A stretch of 64,000 nt of DNA from Bacillus sp. B1-b2. Its GTDB lineage: Bacteria; Bacillota; Bacilli; Bacillales; Cytobacillaceae. Made by a program: the position numbers and the translations under genes. Below are positions 1 to 8,847 of this stretch, piece after piece. Positions within the stretch are counted from its first letter, which is position 1; the number at the start of each line of letters is the position of its first letter. Below the pieces are notes generated by a model. It searched no databases, had not been told where the DNA came from, and saw nothing but the letters and a program-made list of their open reading frames with translations. The stretch spans positions 124,001 through 188,000 of the forward strand of contig NZ_WEHU01000003.1 of the NCBI RefSeq assembly GCF_009183415.1, read 5' to 3'.

Positions 1-132
1 TTATCCTCACTGTTCCTTGCTCTCATGCTCTGTAGATTAAGAATTTATATGTTATTTTTATCCTCGAATCTAAAGCAACACTCCTTAAGAAAATTGTCTT
101 ATCCCTTGATCTAATATAAACTTAATTTAATA

Positions 133-164
133 ATGCACATAACTACCAATTGAGTTATGTGCAT
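133..164 (-). terminator. Hairpin terminator after the symporter gene
   Basis: A perfect 12-bp stem (ATGCACATAACT / AGTTATGTGCAT) with an 8-nt loop lies just downstream of the stop codon of the minus-strand symporter gene. It is followed by an AT-rich tract rather than a clean U-run, so termination strength is uncertain. Confidence 0.65.
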
Positions 165-180
165 CTAGTATTTCTATTAA

Positions 181-1587
181 TTATTGAGCCATACGTTGAG
201 CATTTAATTTATCTCTAATTTCACTAGATTTATTATCATCCAATTTATATAGAAAAACTGGAATCATAGCTAGTAAGAAACATATGCCTGGTAAAATATT
301 TACTACTAAATTAATACCAGCAATTGCTTCTGTAGTTTGTTCTGCATTTGCTACATATCCAAAAGAGCCCAGTAATGCTACTGTTACAGCACCACCAAGT
401 GCACTCGCAAATTTAGTTGCCAAACTTGTTGCTGCAAAAGCCGTACCATCAAGACGTATACCCTTTTTATACTCTAATTCATCAATAGCATCAGGTATCA
501 TAGCCATGACAATAGGTGTTCCAAATTGGGCTAATCCATAAAGGAATGTTACTACCAGTAACATGGTAATATTGCTAAAGTCGATAAAGTAAAGAATCAT
601 TAAGAATACAGCGGAGAAGAAGTAAGAAATATATAACAAATTCTTTTTACCAATTTTAGTTCCAAAGCGAGTGAATATTAGAATACCAAGTACCGCTCCA
701 ATAGCAGGTAAAGGCATAAATATTGCAATTAAATCCATTCTCTTGATGACATAAATATAATAATAGATTTGAACGCCCATTCTACCAAAAAACGCTGTTA
801 AAGAAGTAAGTAACATAAAAAATATTAGAATTAGCGACTTACTTGATAAAACGCTTACAAATGATGTTGCGAAGGGTATTTTTTCATTATTTAATGGCTT
901 TATCACTTCTTTTGTATTGAAGAAAAGTATATAGAAAAGCGGAATAGCAATTACTGCTAGTACTACAGCTGTCATTGTATATCCATTTCCTGTTAATGAC
1001 CCCTCATCTCCACCACTAAAGAAAATGATTAATGGCATAGAAGCAATACTAAGTAATACACTTCCTAAATTGGTAAAAGTCATTCTATAAGACATTAGAG
1101 CTGTTCTTTCTCCCTGATTAGATGACATAACAGCAGATAAAGAACCGTAAGGAATGTTAACAACAGTATAAAGCATACTTAGTCCGACATATGTAAATAC
1201 TGCCCAGGCAATTTTAGCACCCATAGATTCAAGAAAGCCTGGTGAGGTAAAGGCTAATACACTAAATAGAGCCAAGAATGGTGTACCATAAAGTATATAA
1301 GGTCTAAATCTACCATGTTTTGATTTTGTACGGTCTGCAAGAGCACCAAGGAGTGGATCATTAATTCCATCCCAGATTCTCGATAGTAACATAATCATTG
1401 CAATGACAGCTGGTGCAATCCCAACAACATCTGTATAATAAATAGTCAAATAGGAACCACTAAAACTCCAAAATAATTGACTTGCGAAATCGCCTAATCC
1501 ATAACTAACTTTTGTTCCCGTAGACAGCTTTTCTTTCTTTTCAACAACTACAGTTTCTATATTCTCAGTAATACTCGTATTACTCAT
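181..1587 (-). CDS. GPH-family sugar:cation symporter (MelB/XylP type)
   Basis: This 468-residue polytopic protein belongs to the glycoside-pentoside-hexuronide (GPH) branch of the major facilitator superfamily. It should import a sugar or glycoside with Na+ or H+ across the cytoplasmic membrane. About twelve hydrophobic segments are visible. The family signature near residues 68-95 (RIWDGINDPLLGALADRT, then KHGRFRPY) holds the conserved Asp and basic residues of the cation and sugar site. The start is supported by AAGGAGG a few bases upstream. The gene is a separate unit: a terminator of the preceding operon and a cre-like box lie in its upstream region. Its position beside a putative C-glycoside deglycosidase operon suggests that it imports a glycoside substrate, but the substrate cannot be read from the sequence. 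Confidence 0.88.
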   Translation of the reverse strand: MSNTSITENIETVVVEKKEKLSTGTKVSYGLGDFASQLFWSFSGSYLTIYYTDVVGIAPAVIAMIMLLSRIWDGINDPLLGALADRTKSKHGRFRPYILYGTPFLALFSVLAFTSPGFLESMGAKIAWAVFTYVGLSMLYTVVNIPYGSLSAVMSSNQGERTALMSYRMTFTNLGSVLLSIASMPLIIFFSGGDEGSLTGNGYTMTAVVLAVIAIPLFYILFFNTKEVIKPLNNEKIPFATSFVSVLSSKSLILIFFMLLTSLTAFFGRMGVQIYYYIYVIKRMDLIAIFMPLPAIGAVLGILIFTRFGTKIGKKNLLYISYFFSAVFLMILYFIDFSNITMLLVVTFLYGLAQFGTPIVMAMIPDAIDELEYKKGIRLDGTAFAATSLATKFASALGGAVTVALLGSFGYVANAEQTTEAIAGINLVVNILPGICFLLAMIPVFLYKLDDNKSSEIRDKLNAQRMAQ

Positions 1588-1678
1588 GAATTTTCCTCCT
1601 TTTTGTAATTGAAAAAATAAATTAAAAGCGGCACCTTACTTTTAAATTTATTAAGCACTTTCTGATTTAAATTTTAAA

Positions 1679-1692
1679 TGTAAACACTTACA
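1679..1692. promoter_or_regulatory. cre-like CcpA box upstream of the symporter
   Basis: TGTAAACACTTACA (reverse TGTAAGTGTTTACA) matches the cre core TGNAANNGNNTNCA with a TG in place of the usual central CG. It lies about 90 bases upstream of the symporter start. Catabolite repression of the transporter is inferred. Confidence 0.5.
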
Positions 1693-1881
1693 TTAAATAT
1701 CCTATTCTTACTCTGAATGCTATAAATATTTAATCTATTTGCTTGTGTAGTTAGAAAATGGTTAATATTTTATGTAATTCTTTAATATGCAATCGTTATA
1801 TTCTAGAAAATGATTAATCCATTTATCTTTTAGAAGATTCACATTCTATGAATCTATTCAGCTTGACTATATAGGTAAAAA

Positions 1882-1917
1882 AAAGATAAGATCTGTATTT
1901 ATACAGATCTTATCTTT
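1882..1917 (-). terminator. Strong hairpin terminator of the putative deglycosidase operon
   Basis: A 16-bp perfect stem (AAAGATAAGATCTGTA / TACAGATCTTATCTTT) with a 4-nt loop lies about 30 bases after the stop of the TIM-barrel gene. On the minus strand it is followed by a run of U. It separates the 4511-1946 operon from the symporter gene. Confidence 0.85.
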
Positions 1918-1945
1918 AAGATGAAACATATATTTTTTTGATTCA

Positions 1946-2917
1946 TTATTTTAAGCTTTCAAGAATATTTCGTTCCATTTGTAGATGTCTTCTTGTCATT
2001 TCTACTGCATCAATTGATGCTTCGTATTCTGACATTATATAACCATTAAAGTTTGAATCGTGTAGAACTTTCAAAACATCGGCATATGGAATACTGGCTT
2101 CTTCCAGGTGCTCATGCATGTAATGGAATTTTCCATGACAGTATTTAATATGTGGCATAATTTGTTTTAATCCCTCTAAATCTGGATTATGGCTAAATTG
2201 AACAAAACCGTACATACCTTGTAATGCACCAATAACAGCTCCATTTGCTCCTGCTTCTAACAATTTCTTCATGGCTTCTTCTTTCGGTACATCATTATAG
2301 CGGAAGTTTGCAGCCATTTCTAATAACTCAAGAGGTGCTCCGTTCTCAAGTGCTTCATCCCAATATACTTTGTTAGGTTTCGTGGCAAAACACCCGAAAT
2401 CTTGGACAAATCCAGCAAAGTCAGTTCCTAATCTTTCAAATAGCTCTACATATTTCTGGATTTTTGGAGATGATGGATTATCCGGATTATGAATCTCTAT
2501 CCCTAATTTAACTCCATAGTTCTCGGCATAAGGAACTAATTTTTCTATAGCTGCTGGTGATAAATGATACTGAACTCGCATCATTTCACACCCCAATTTA
2601 TTTGCTGTTTTAATATCCAGAATGGCAGATTGAATTAGCTCTTCATCGGTTAAATCACGGTCTGAAGTCACCCCTCTATCTGCACTTGCACCGTATGATA
2701 CAAATTTAATTCCATAATGATCGCTCATTGATTTAAATTCATTAACTATTTTTTCATTAGCATATGGATATGTAGGTAACATCGATGCTCCAACAAGCTC
2801 AAATCCTTCACCACCAATTTCCGCGGCAGAACGGATACAATCTTCTAAAGTAAGAATACCTTTTACAAAATCTGTTGAAAAACTAAATAAAGAAACTCCT
2901 AGTTTAATATTACCCAT
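1946..2917 (-). CDS. TIM-barrel sugar isomerase/epimerase-type protein, putative C-glycoside deglycosidase alpha subunit
   Basis: This 323-residue protein has the sugar phosphate isomerase/epimerase (xylose-isomerase-like TIM barrel) fold. Likely metal ligands and bases are visible: Glu141 and His143 in GIEIHNP, Asp173 in VQDFG, His261 and His265 in CHGKFHYM, and Glu297 in MSEYE. The gene sits 17 bases after a small DUF6379-like gene and is the last gene of a three-gene operon that starts with a Gfo/Idh/MocA dehydrogenase. Known bacterial C-glycoside deglycosidases are complexes of exactly such a TIM-barrel alpha subunit and a small beta subunit. They act on 3-oxo-C-glycosides made by a Gfo/Idh/MocA or FAD enzyme. 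The C-glycoside role is an inference from this arrangement and from recalled family resemblance. A generic epimerase is the alternative. The start is preceded by GAGAGGAG. Confidence 0.78.
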   Translation of the reverse strand: MGNIKLGVSLFSFSTDFVKGILTLEDCIRSAAEIGGEGFELVGASMLPTYPYANEKIVNEFKSMSDHYGIKFVSYGASADRGVTSDRDLTDEELIQSAILDIKTANKLGCEMMRVQYHLSPAAIEKLVPYAENYGVKLGIEIHNPDNPSSPKIQKYVELFERLGTDFAGFVQDFGCFATKPNKVYWDEALENGAPLELLEMAANFRYNDVPKEEAMKKLLEAGANGAVIGALQGMYGFVQFSHNPDLEGLKQIMPHIKYCHGKFHYMHEHLEEASIPYADVLKVLHDSNFNGYIMSEYEASIDAVEMTRRHLQMERNILESLK

Positions 2918-2934
2918 GATTTCTTTCTCCTCTC

Positions 2935-3375
2935 TTAATTTCTTAGCGTTAATGTTTTACTTCCACAAGAATCTAGTACTGCATAATTATGTTTTTCTGT
3001 ATTTCCTGGAACGTACATATAGGCGTTACGAAGTAATAAAGTAACATCTATATTATGTTCTCCTTCTTCTAGCCCGCCTGGTAAGTAAACTTTTATCGTC
3101 GCTGCTTCATTACAATTCCAAAATTCCGAAATAAGATAAGGGATTTGCCCCATTGTAAATTCTTTACCATTCAAGCATAAACTGAGATCATTTGCTTGAA
3201 CCTTTTCCCCATCTACTACAATGGTTAAGTCTTCAATACAAGATAAATAATGACCGCGATAATAGCTTAATCTAACTTGAAATTCATACCCTAATTTTTT
3301 TCCATTTACCAATGTATTAGCAAGGCTATTATCAACAACTGTATCAACAAAAGGTAATTTCATTACAAACGTCAT
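2935..3375 (-). CDS. Small beta-rich protein, putative C-glycoside deglycosidase beta subunit (DUF6379-like)
   Basis: This 146-residue protein has no signal peptide and no membrane segment. It alternates short hydrophobic and polar stretches, as expected for a beta-sandwich. Features typical of the DUF6379 group are the N-terminal LPFVDTVVDNSLANT, a central EVQVRLSYYRGHYLS-like strand region (here FQVRLSYYRGHYLS, residues about 31-45), and a tail rich in aromatic and Asn residues. I recognise this from memory as the small subunit of C-glycoside deglycosidase complexes; no search was run. It sits directly upstream of the TIM-barrel subunit (17-base gap) and 26 bases after the dehydrogenase gene, which implies co-translation as a stoichiometric complex. 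The start has a strong AGGAGGAG site. Without the partner it would be called hypothetical. Confidence 0.75.
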   Translation of the reverse strand: MTFVMKLPFVDTVVDNSLANTLVNGKKLGYEFQVRLSYYRGHYLSCIEDLTIVVDGEKVQANDLSLCLNGKEFTMGQIPYLISEFWNCNEAATIKVYLPGGLEEGEHNIDVTLLLRNAYMYVPGNTEKHNYAVLDSCGSKTLTLRN

Positions 3376-3401
3376 TTTGTTCTCCTCCTATATTTTTTTG
3401 C

Positions 3402-4511
3402 TTATTTATTAAAAACAACTTCCTTACCAGTTTCTGCAGATTGATAGATAGCATCTAAAATTTGTGTTACGACAAATGCTTGCTCCGGCTTTACTAATGG
3501 TTCTTTATCTTCTTTTACTGCCTCTAGCCATTGTTTTGCTTCTAACACTTCTGGAGAATTTGCTCCACCTTCAAAATAGGCAATATTTCCGACAGGCGAT
3601 TTCTTCTGTTCTACTAACATATTGTTGTGCGCTCTGTTAAAAATTAATTCTTTCTCTTTTTGACCCATTCCGGAGATAATTTGTGCTCCCCCTTTTGTTC
3701 CACAAAGAGTAGTTGCTGCTTCTTTCGCATCTAATGTGTTTAATGCCCATGAAGATTCTAAGAAAATAGTAGAACCATCTTCCATTTTGATATAGCCAAA
3801 TGCTGAATCTTCTACTTCAAATGTTTCAGGATCCCACGGTCCAAATAAGTTTCCTTCTGGTCCTTCTGGTAAGTTGCCTAATTTATGAAATACAGACCCT
3901 GTTACGGATACTGGCTTGTAGTTATCCATCATCCATAAAGTTATATCCAGTGCATGAGTTCCGATATCAATTAGTGGACCCCCGCCTTGTTGAGATTTAT
4001 CTGGGAATACGCCCCATGTTGGCACAGCACGACGACGTACGGCATGTGCTTTTGCAAAATAGATTTCTCCTAATTCTTCTTTTTCACAAGATTGGTGTAA
4101 TGCTTGTACTTCTTCTCTGAAGCGATTTTGATAGCCAACGGTGAATTTCTTTCCAGACTTTTTCCATGCTTCTACCATCTTTTGAGCAGCTTCTGTATTA
4201 TGTGCCATAGGTTTCTCACATAAAACATGCTTACCCGCTTCAAATGCTGCCACGGTAATAGGACTATGGGATACGTTTGGTGTACATACATGCACTATAT
4301 CAATAGAGTGATCTTTTAATAATTCATTGTAGTCTGTGTATACTTTTGCATCATCTGATCCAAATTCTTTCGCCGCTTTTAACGCTCTTTCTTCGACCAC
4401 ATCACAGAATGCCACCATCTCACACTGGTTTTTAAAATGAGATAATGCAGGAAAATGTTTGTTATTTGCAATTCCTCCGCAACCGATAATACCAATTCTT
4501 AATTTATTCAT
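3402..4511 (-). CDS. Gfo/Idh/MocA oxidoreductase, putative glycoside 3-dehydrogenase (copy 1)
   Basis: This 369-residue NAD(P)-dependent dehydrogenase has an N-terminal Rossmann fold (GIIGCGGIANNKH, residues 7-19), the family EKP motif (Glu99-Pro101) and the catalytic GGGPLIDIGTHALD segment with Asp182 and His186. In C-glycoside and 3-oxo-glycoside pathways such enzymes oxidise the C3 hydroxyl of a glucosyl group. Here it is the first gene of an operon with the putative deglycosidase subunits, which fits that role. A second gene at 7673-8803 encodes an almost identical protein: I count three internal substitutions (residues 2, 29 and one near the C terminus) plus a different C-terminal tail. 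The start is preceded by AAAGGAG, and a cre box lies about 20 bases upstream. Confidence 0.88.
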   Translation of the reverse strand: MNKLRIGIIGCGGIANNKHFPALSHFKNQCEMVAFCDVVEERALKAAKEFGSDDAKVYTDYNELLKDHSIDIVHVCTPNVSHSPITVAAFEAGKHVLCEKPMAHNTEAAQKMVEAWKKSGKKFTVGYQNRFREEVQALHQSCEKEELGEIYFAKAHAVRRRAVPTWGVFPDKSQQGGGPLIDIGTHALDITLWMMDNYKPVSVTGSVFHKLGNLPEGPEGNLFGPWDPETFEVEDSAFGYIKMEDGSTIFLESSWALNTLDAKEAATTLCGTKGGAQIISGMGQKEKELIFNRAHNNMLVEQKKSPVGNIAYFEGGANSPEVLEAKQWLEAVKEDKEPLVKPEQAFVVTQILDAIYQSAETGKEVVFNK

Positions 4512-4530
4512 TTGTATATCTCCTTTATGT

Positions 4531-4545
4531 TGGTTTCGCTTACAT
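4531..4545. promoter_or_regulatory. cre box upstream of the putative deglycosidase operon
   Basis: On the minus strand the sequence reads ATGTAAGCGAAACCA, which fits WTGNAANCGNWNNCA at every fixed position. It lies about 20 bases upstream of the dehydrogenase start codon, a position suited to CcpA repression of the 4511-1946 operon. Confidence 0.7.
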
Positions 4546-4710
4546 ATTAATTTTAACTTTTAACTTCATGCTTTCCCTTTTATTTATTAACTCTTTAACA
4601 TTGAATTCCCACCTAATTTTTCTAGAGATTTTACTTCTTTTCTTATAGAAGATTAAAAAATACTATAATATTCTTAATCTCAATAACATATAAAATACGA
4701 ATATGACATA

Positions 4711-4750
4711 AAAAAGAGATGAAAAATGCCGAGGCTTTTTTCATCTCTTT
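4711..4750 (-). terminator. Hairpin terminator of the AraC-GH39 gene
   Basis: The stem AAAAGAGATGAAAAA / TTTTTCATCTCTTTT with a short GC-containing loop abuts the stop codon of the regulator gene. An A-rich tract on the plus strand gives the U-run on the minus strand. Confidence 0.8.
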
Positions 4751-4751
4751 T

Positions 4752-7250
4752 CTATTCACTAATAATTAAGTTAAGTTCATATAACCTTACTTCATGCGGT
4801 TGAAGCTCACCCTTAATCACTAAACTATTCTCTTCCACAATAGTATGATCTACCTTCATATAAGGAACACATTTTTGTTTTAAATACTCCACTTCGTCTG
4901 GTTTCATGTCATAAACCGAACCAAAACTTAACCATTCATCCAAAATACTACCATGATCCCGATTAATCCTTTGTTCTTTTATACGATACCTACCATTTGA
5001 AACTCCTTCTAATTTTAGAGATACATGCAAGGTATTCATATTTTCAAAAATATCATACTGTTCACTAATCTCGATACTACCTTCTGGCTGAAGATAATAG
5101 GAATAATCAAAATGTTTATAATTATAACAAATAATCTGGTATCTATCCCCAGACTTTTTTGTAATGATATAGTTGTCCCCTTTTGAAATTAATATTTCAC
5201 CCAATCGTTTTAATAGTGAAAATGAATGATAACTTGGTTTTCTAATACCACTCTTGGTTATTAGACCTACACCACCATGTAATAAACTTTTAGAATCTTT
5301 AAAGTCACTAAATATATCAGAACACATCCAATACCCTAACATATTAATATTCTGATTCAAATTTCCTATAATATTCTTCGCAATATAGGATGCCTTATAG
5401 CAACTATCATTTAAATATTCTCGATTGGAAATGGATATATTCCACTCCGTAATATTTAATTCTAATTGAGGAAAACCACATCTCTCCATAGATTCTCTTA
5501 CCTGGTTAACTTTGTTCTTAATGTAGTTTGGGTTCGTTGAAATGACATTTTTTTTCGTATTTCTCTCACTTTCCGTTTCTATTGGATAGAGATATATAGA
5601 AAGAAAATCTGGTTGCATTTCTTGCAATTTCCATTGTTTTAAAAATAAATCTAACTTATCCACTTCTAAATCCATTGTTAATCCACAGCCACCTACTTTG
5701 GCACCAGGAACAATATCATGTAGAATTCTTTTTAGAAAACTGAATATTTTAAAATACTCCTCAAACTGAATGGGATCGTGTCTATTGCTTTTACTCAAAC
5801 CCTTTTCATTCTTCAGATTAATAATAGGATCAATGTTGTTACTCCAAATTTCAAAGTACCATGTTTCTACTTCTTCAATTCCATATCGCTCGATACAGTG
5901 TAATAAAAAGGATCTTAGTAACTTTTTCCATTCATCCAGCGATTTTTCATTGTTTGTTTGAAAAATGAGTGTTTGATGGAAAGATTTCAAAACAAGCTTC
6001 GGTTTTGGACCAAGCTCAATAAATGGTTTCAATCTATGTTTTATTAAAAAATCTAGTAGTTTATTAATATTTGAAAAATTATATACTACCTGCTCATCTG
6101 AGTTATCTTCCACATGCATTTCTTCACTAAATAACCCCCAAAATCGCGCATAAGTGAAGCCAATATCATTTTGTAATAACGAAATCTGTTCTTGCATATC
6201 GGAATTTAATAAGTCTGTTGCATAACCAACATTAATTACTTTATTCCAATATTTTGTATATGCTTCTAATTTTGATTGTTTCCTAATAGCTGTTTCAATA
6301 GATATTATTTCATTCTTTTTGTGAACTGGTTCATAACATTCTATATAATTTCGTAATTCTAGTATTGATTCTTCCATTTCCACTTTATCGTAACTAACTG
6401 TTTTTTCTTCCTTTTTCATTTGTTCTAATTTACTTTTTCGGTAATCAACAGGCTTCATTTTAAATTTATCATTAAAAACCCTATTAAATGCTACAAGATT
6501 GGGGAAACCATTATCAAGGGCAATTCTAGTAATGGATTTTTTTGTATTTATCAGTTCATTTACAGCATGAGCAAGACGGACTTTATTCAAATATTGCAAG
6601 AATGTTTTTCCCGTTTGTTTTTTAAAAAATTTTGATAAATAAGGTACTGTTATATATTGAGTGCTTGCTACTTCCTCAAGTGTTAATGCTTCTCGGAAAT
6701 TATTCTCTACATATTCAAGTATCTCCATTACCCTTTCATTCGCCAGTTCCTCCGATTGAAGTGGTTTTATTTCTTGATGCTTCCTATCCCTCAAGTAATT
6801 TAATTGAATAATAGAAACTAGCTTTAATACTTTTTCCCAAAATTCTGCTATTGAAAAATCTGACTCTTTTAAGTATACAGAAAGTACTTCTTCTATCACT
6901 TGTTTTATCTGTTGATTAGAAGCACTTGTTTCTTCTAATGAATTGCATTGAAAAAAGAGATTTTCCTGCTGGAGGACTGAGCGTATTTGTAAATAGTTAA
7001 AATGGATAATAACAAATAAATTATTGTTTTCTGACTGAAAAGAATGAAGTTCATTTGAATTAACGATGACAAAATCAGATTTATTTAATCTGAATGAATC
7101 ACTTTTTATCTTCACTTCTAGATTCCCTTCAATTACATAAATCAATTCGATGTCTTTATGTGCATGATCCAACACATCTTTATTATTCATGACTGAAATA
7201 GCTACTAATTTAGAATCTATTAAAGGTTGAGTTATTTGAGTATTTAGCAT
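4752..7250 (-). CDS. AraC-family regulator fused to a GH39-like domain
   Basis: This is an 832-residue cytoplasmic regulator. Residues about 15-90 form an AraC-type cupin arm (HAHKDIELIYVIEG, Glu/His-rich). Residues about 170-275 form the double helix-turn-helix DNA-binding domain (ALTLEEVAS..., then GFPNLVAFNRVFNDKF). Residues about 320-760 resemble a GH39 beta-xylosidase-like TIM barrel. In GH39 enzymes the acid/base Glu lies in a WNEP motif; here the equivalent stretch is FEIWSNN at 466-472, so Asn471 replaces Glu. The nucleophile-type Glu602 in ITEW is kept. The domain is therefore more likely a ligand sensor than an active hydrolase. The gene lies between the two near-identical dehydrogenase genes and probably controls the glycoside island. 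The start has a GGAGGG site. Confidence 0.85.
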   Translation of the reverse strand: MLNTQITQPLIDSKLVAISVMNNKDVLDHAHKDIELIYVIEGNLEVKIKSDSFRLNKSDFVIVNSNELHSFQSENNNLFVIIHFNYLQIRSVLQQENLFFQCNSLEETSASNQQIKQVIEEVLSVYLKESDFSIAEFWEKVLKLVSIIQLNYLRDRKHQEIKPLQSEELANERVMEILEYVENNFREALTLEEVASTQYITVPYLSKFFKKQTGKTFLQYLNKVRLAHAVNELINTKKSITRIALDNGFPNLVAFNRVFNDKFKMKPVDYRKSKLEQMKKEEKTVSYDKVEMEESILELRNYIECYEPVHKKNEIISIETAIRKQSKLEAYTKYWNKVINVGYATDLLNSDMQEQISLLQNDIGFTYARFWGLFSEEMHVEDNSDEQVVYNFSNINKLLDFLIKHRLKPFIELGPKPKLVLKSFHQTLIFQTNNEKSLDEWKKLLRSFLLHCIERYGIEEVETWYFEIWSNNIDPIINLKNEKGLSKSNRHDPIQFEEYFKIFSFLKRILHDIVPGAKVGGCGLTMDLEVDKLDLFLKQWKLQEMQPDFLSIYLYPIETESERNTKKNVISTNPNYIKNKVNQVRESMERCGFPQLELNITEWNISISNREYLNDSCYKASYIAKNIIGNLNQNINMLGYWMCSDIFSDFKDSKSLLHGGVGLITKSGIRKPSYHSFSLLKRLGEILISKGDNYIITKKSGDRYQIICYNYKHFDYSYYLQPEGSIEISEQYDIFENMNTLHVSLKLEGVSNGRYRIKEQRINRDHGSILDEWLSFGSVYDMKPDEVEYLKQKCVPYMKVDHTIVEENSLVIKGELQPHEVRLYELNLIISE

Positions 7251-7406
7251 TCTATTCCCTCCACTGAATTTTCAAGTAATGATACTTACACATCTTTCTA
7301 ATCCATATTAACCACCGATATTTAGTTCGTTAGAGGTAGTTGAAATAAAAATACTTGCACTTATCTATCATTCTTTTTTTCTTCTTGGTTTCTTTTATCA
7401 AAAATT

Positions 7407-7421
7407 ATGTAAGCGATTAAC
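7407..7421. promoter_or_regulatory. cre-like box upstream of the AraC-GH39 gene
   Basis: ATGTAAGCGATTAAC matches the cre consensus except at the penultimate conserved C. It lies about 155 bases upstream of the regulator start. CcpA control is inferred. Confidence 0.45.
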
Positions 7422-7590
7422 TTTTTTTTATAAAAAAATAATCATTCATCAGTTTTAACCCTTTTAAGATTAGAATCTTTTCTAAGAATGACTAATGCTG
7501 TAAAAATTAACCTTATATACTTCATATATATATTGTAATATAGGAACGCGCCATACTAAAGAATTAATTAATTAAATTGTAAATAAAACG

Positions 7591-7629
7591 AAAAAGGAGA
7601 AACATTAGTGTAATAGCTTTCTCCTTTTT
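7591..7629 (-). terminator. Hairpin terminator after dehydrogenase copy 2
   Basis: The stem AAAAAGGAGAAA / TTTCTCCTTTTT with a 15-nt loop lies 44 bases downstream of the stop at 7673. It ends the 9753-7673 unit. Confidence 0.75.
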
Positions 7630-7672
7630 ACTAAATAGGACTTATAGAACTGACCCATTATATGCCTGATTA

Positions 7673-8803
7673 TTATGCTTTTACTTCTTCTAATTCTTGT
7701 TTAAAAACAACTTCCTTACCAATTTCTGCAGATTGATAGATGGCATCTAAAATTTGTGTTACGACAAATGCTTGCTCTGGCTTTACTAATGGTTCTTTAT
7801 CTTCTTTTACTGCTTCTAGCCATTGCTTTGCTTCTAACACTTCTGGAGAATTTGCTCCACCTTCAAAATAGGCAATATTTCCGACAGGCGATTTCTTCTG
7901 TTCTACTAACATATTGTTGTGCGCTCTGTTAAAAATTAATTCTTTCTCTTTTTGACCCATTCCGGAGATAATTTGTGCTCCCCCTTTTGTTCCACAAAGA
8001 GTAGTTGCTGCTTCTTTCGCATCTAATGTGTTTAATGCCCATGAAGATTCTAAGAAAATAGTAGAACCATCTTCCATTTTGATATAGCCAAATGCTGAAT
8101 CTTCTACTTCAAATGTTTCAGGATCCCATGGTCCAAATAAGTTTCCTTCTGGCCCTTCTGGTAAGTTTCCTAATTTATGAAATACAGACCCTGTTACGGA
8201 TACTGGCTTGTAGTTATCCATCATCCATAAAGTTATATCCAGTGCATGAGTTCCGATATCAATTAGTGGACCCCCGCCTTGTTGTGATTTATCTGGGAAT
8301 ACGCCCCATGTTGGCACAGCACGACGACGTACGGCATGTGCTTTTGCAAAGTAGATTTCTCCTAATTCTTCTTTTTCACAAGATTGGTGTAATGCTTGTA
8401 CTTCTTCTCTGAAGCGGTTTTGATAGCCAACAGTGAATTTCTTTCCAGACTTTTTCCATGCCTCTACCATCTTTTGAGCAGCTTCTGTATTATGTGCCAT
8501 AGGTTTCTCACATAAAACATGCTTACCCGCTTCAAATGCAGCCACGGTAATGGGGCTATGGGATACGTTTGGTGTACATACATGCACTATATCAATAGAG
8601 TGATCTTTTAATAATTCATTGTAGTCTGTGTATACTTTTGCATCATCTGATCCAAATTCTTTCGCCGCTTTTAACGCTCTTTCTTCGACCACATCACAGA
8701 ATGCCACCATCTCACACTCGTTTTTAAAATGAGATAATGCAGGAAAATGTTTGTTATTTGCAATTCCACCGCAACCGATAATACCAATTCTTAATTTAGA
8801 CAT
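7673..8803 (-). CDS. Gfo/Idh/MocA oxidoreductase, putative glycoside 3-dehydrogenase (copy 2)
   Basis: This 376-residue protein is nearly identical to the product of 3402-4511. Differences are Ser for Asn at residue 2, Glu for Gln at 29, Ile for Thr near the end, and a longer C terminus ending in QELEEVKA. All motifs are shared: the GCGGIANN Rossmann loop, EKP at 99-101, and GGGPLIDIGTHALD with Asp182 and His186. At DNA level there are several synonymous changes, and the similarity stops sharply at both ends of the reading frame. The gene is preceded (44 bases) by a TIM-barrel epimerase-type gene, so the pair may use a related or shared 3-oxo intermediate. A clear GGAGTG site precedes the start. 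Confidence 0.88.
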   Translation of the reverse strand: MSKLRIGIIGCGGIANNKHFPALSHFKNECEMVAFCDVVEERALKAAKEFGSDDAKVYTDYNELLKDHSIDIVHVCTPNVSHSPITVAAFEAGKHVLCEKPMAHNTEAAQKMVEAWKKSGKKFTVGYQNRFREEVQALHQSCEKEELGEIYFAKAHAVRRRAVPTWGVFPDKSQQGGGPLIDIGTHALDITLWMMDNYKPVSVTGSVFHKLGNLPEGPEGNLFGPWDPETFEVEDSAFGYIKMEDGSTIFLESSWALNTLDAKEAATTLCGTKGGAQIISGMGQKEKELIFNRAHNNMLVEQKKSPVGNIAYFEGGANSPEVLEAKQWLEAVKEDKEPLVKPEQAFVVTQILDAIYQSAEIGKEVVFKQELEEVKA

Positions 8804-8847
8804 TGTTCTTCACTCCTATTTTTATTTTATATGATGATTAATAACTA

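Noticed and set aside
3800-4120. 106-codon frame on the plus strand, with an almost identical one at 8092-8412
   Set aside because: Both lie antisense inside the near-identical dehydrogenase genes, so their similarity is explained by the real genes. No ribosome site.
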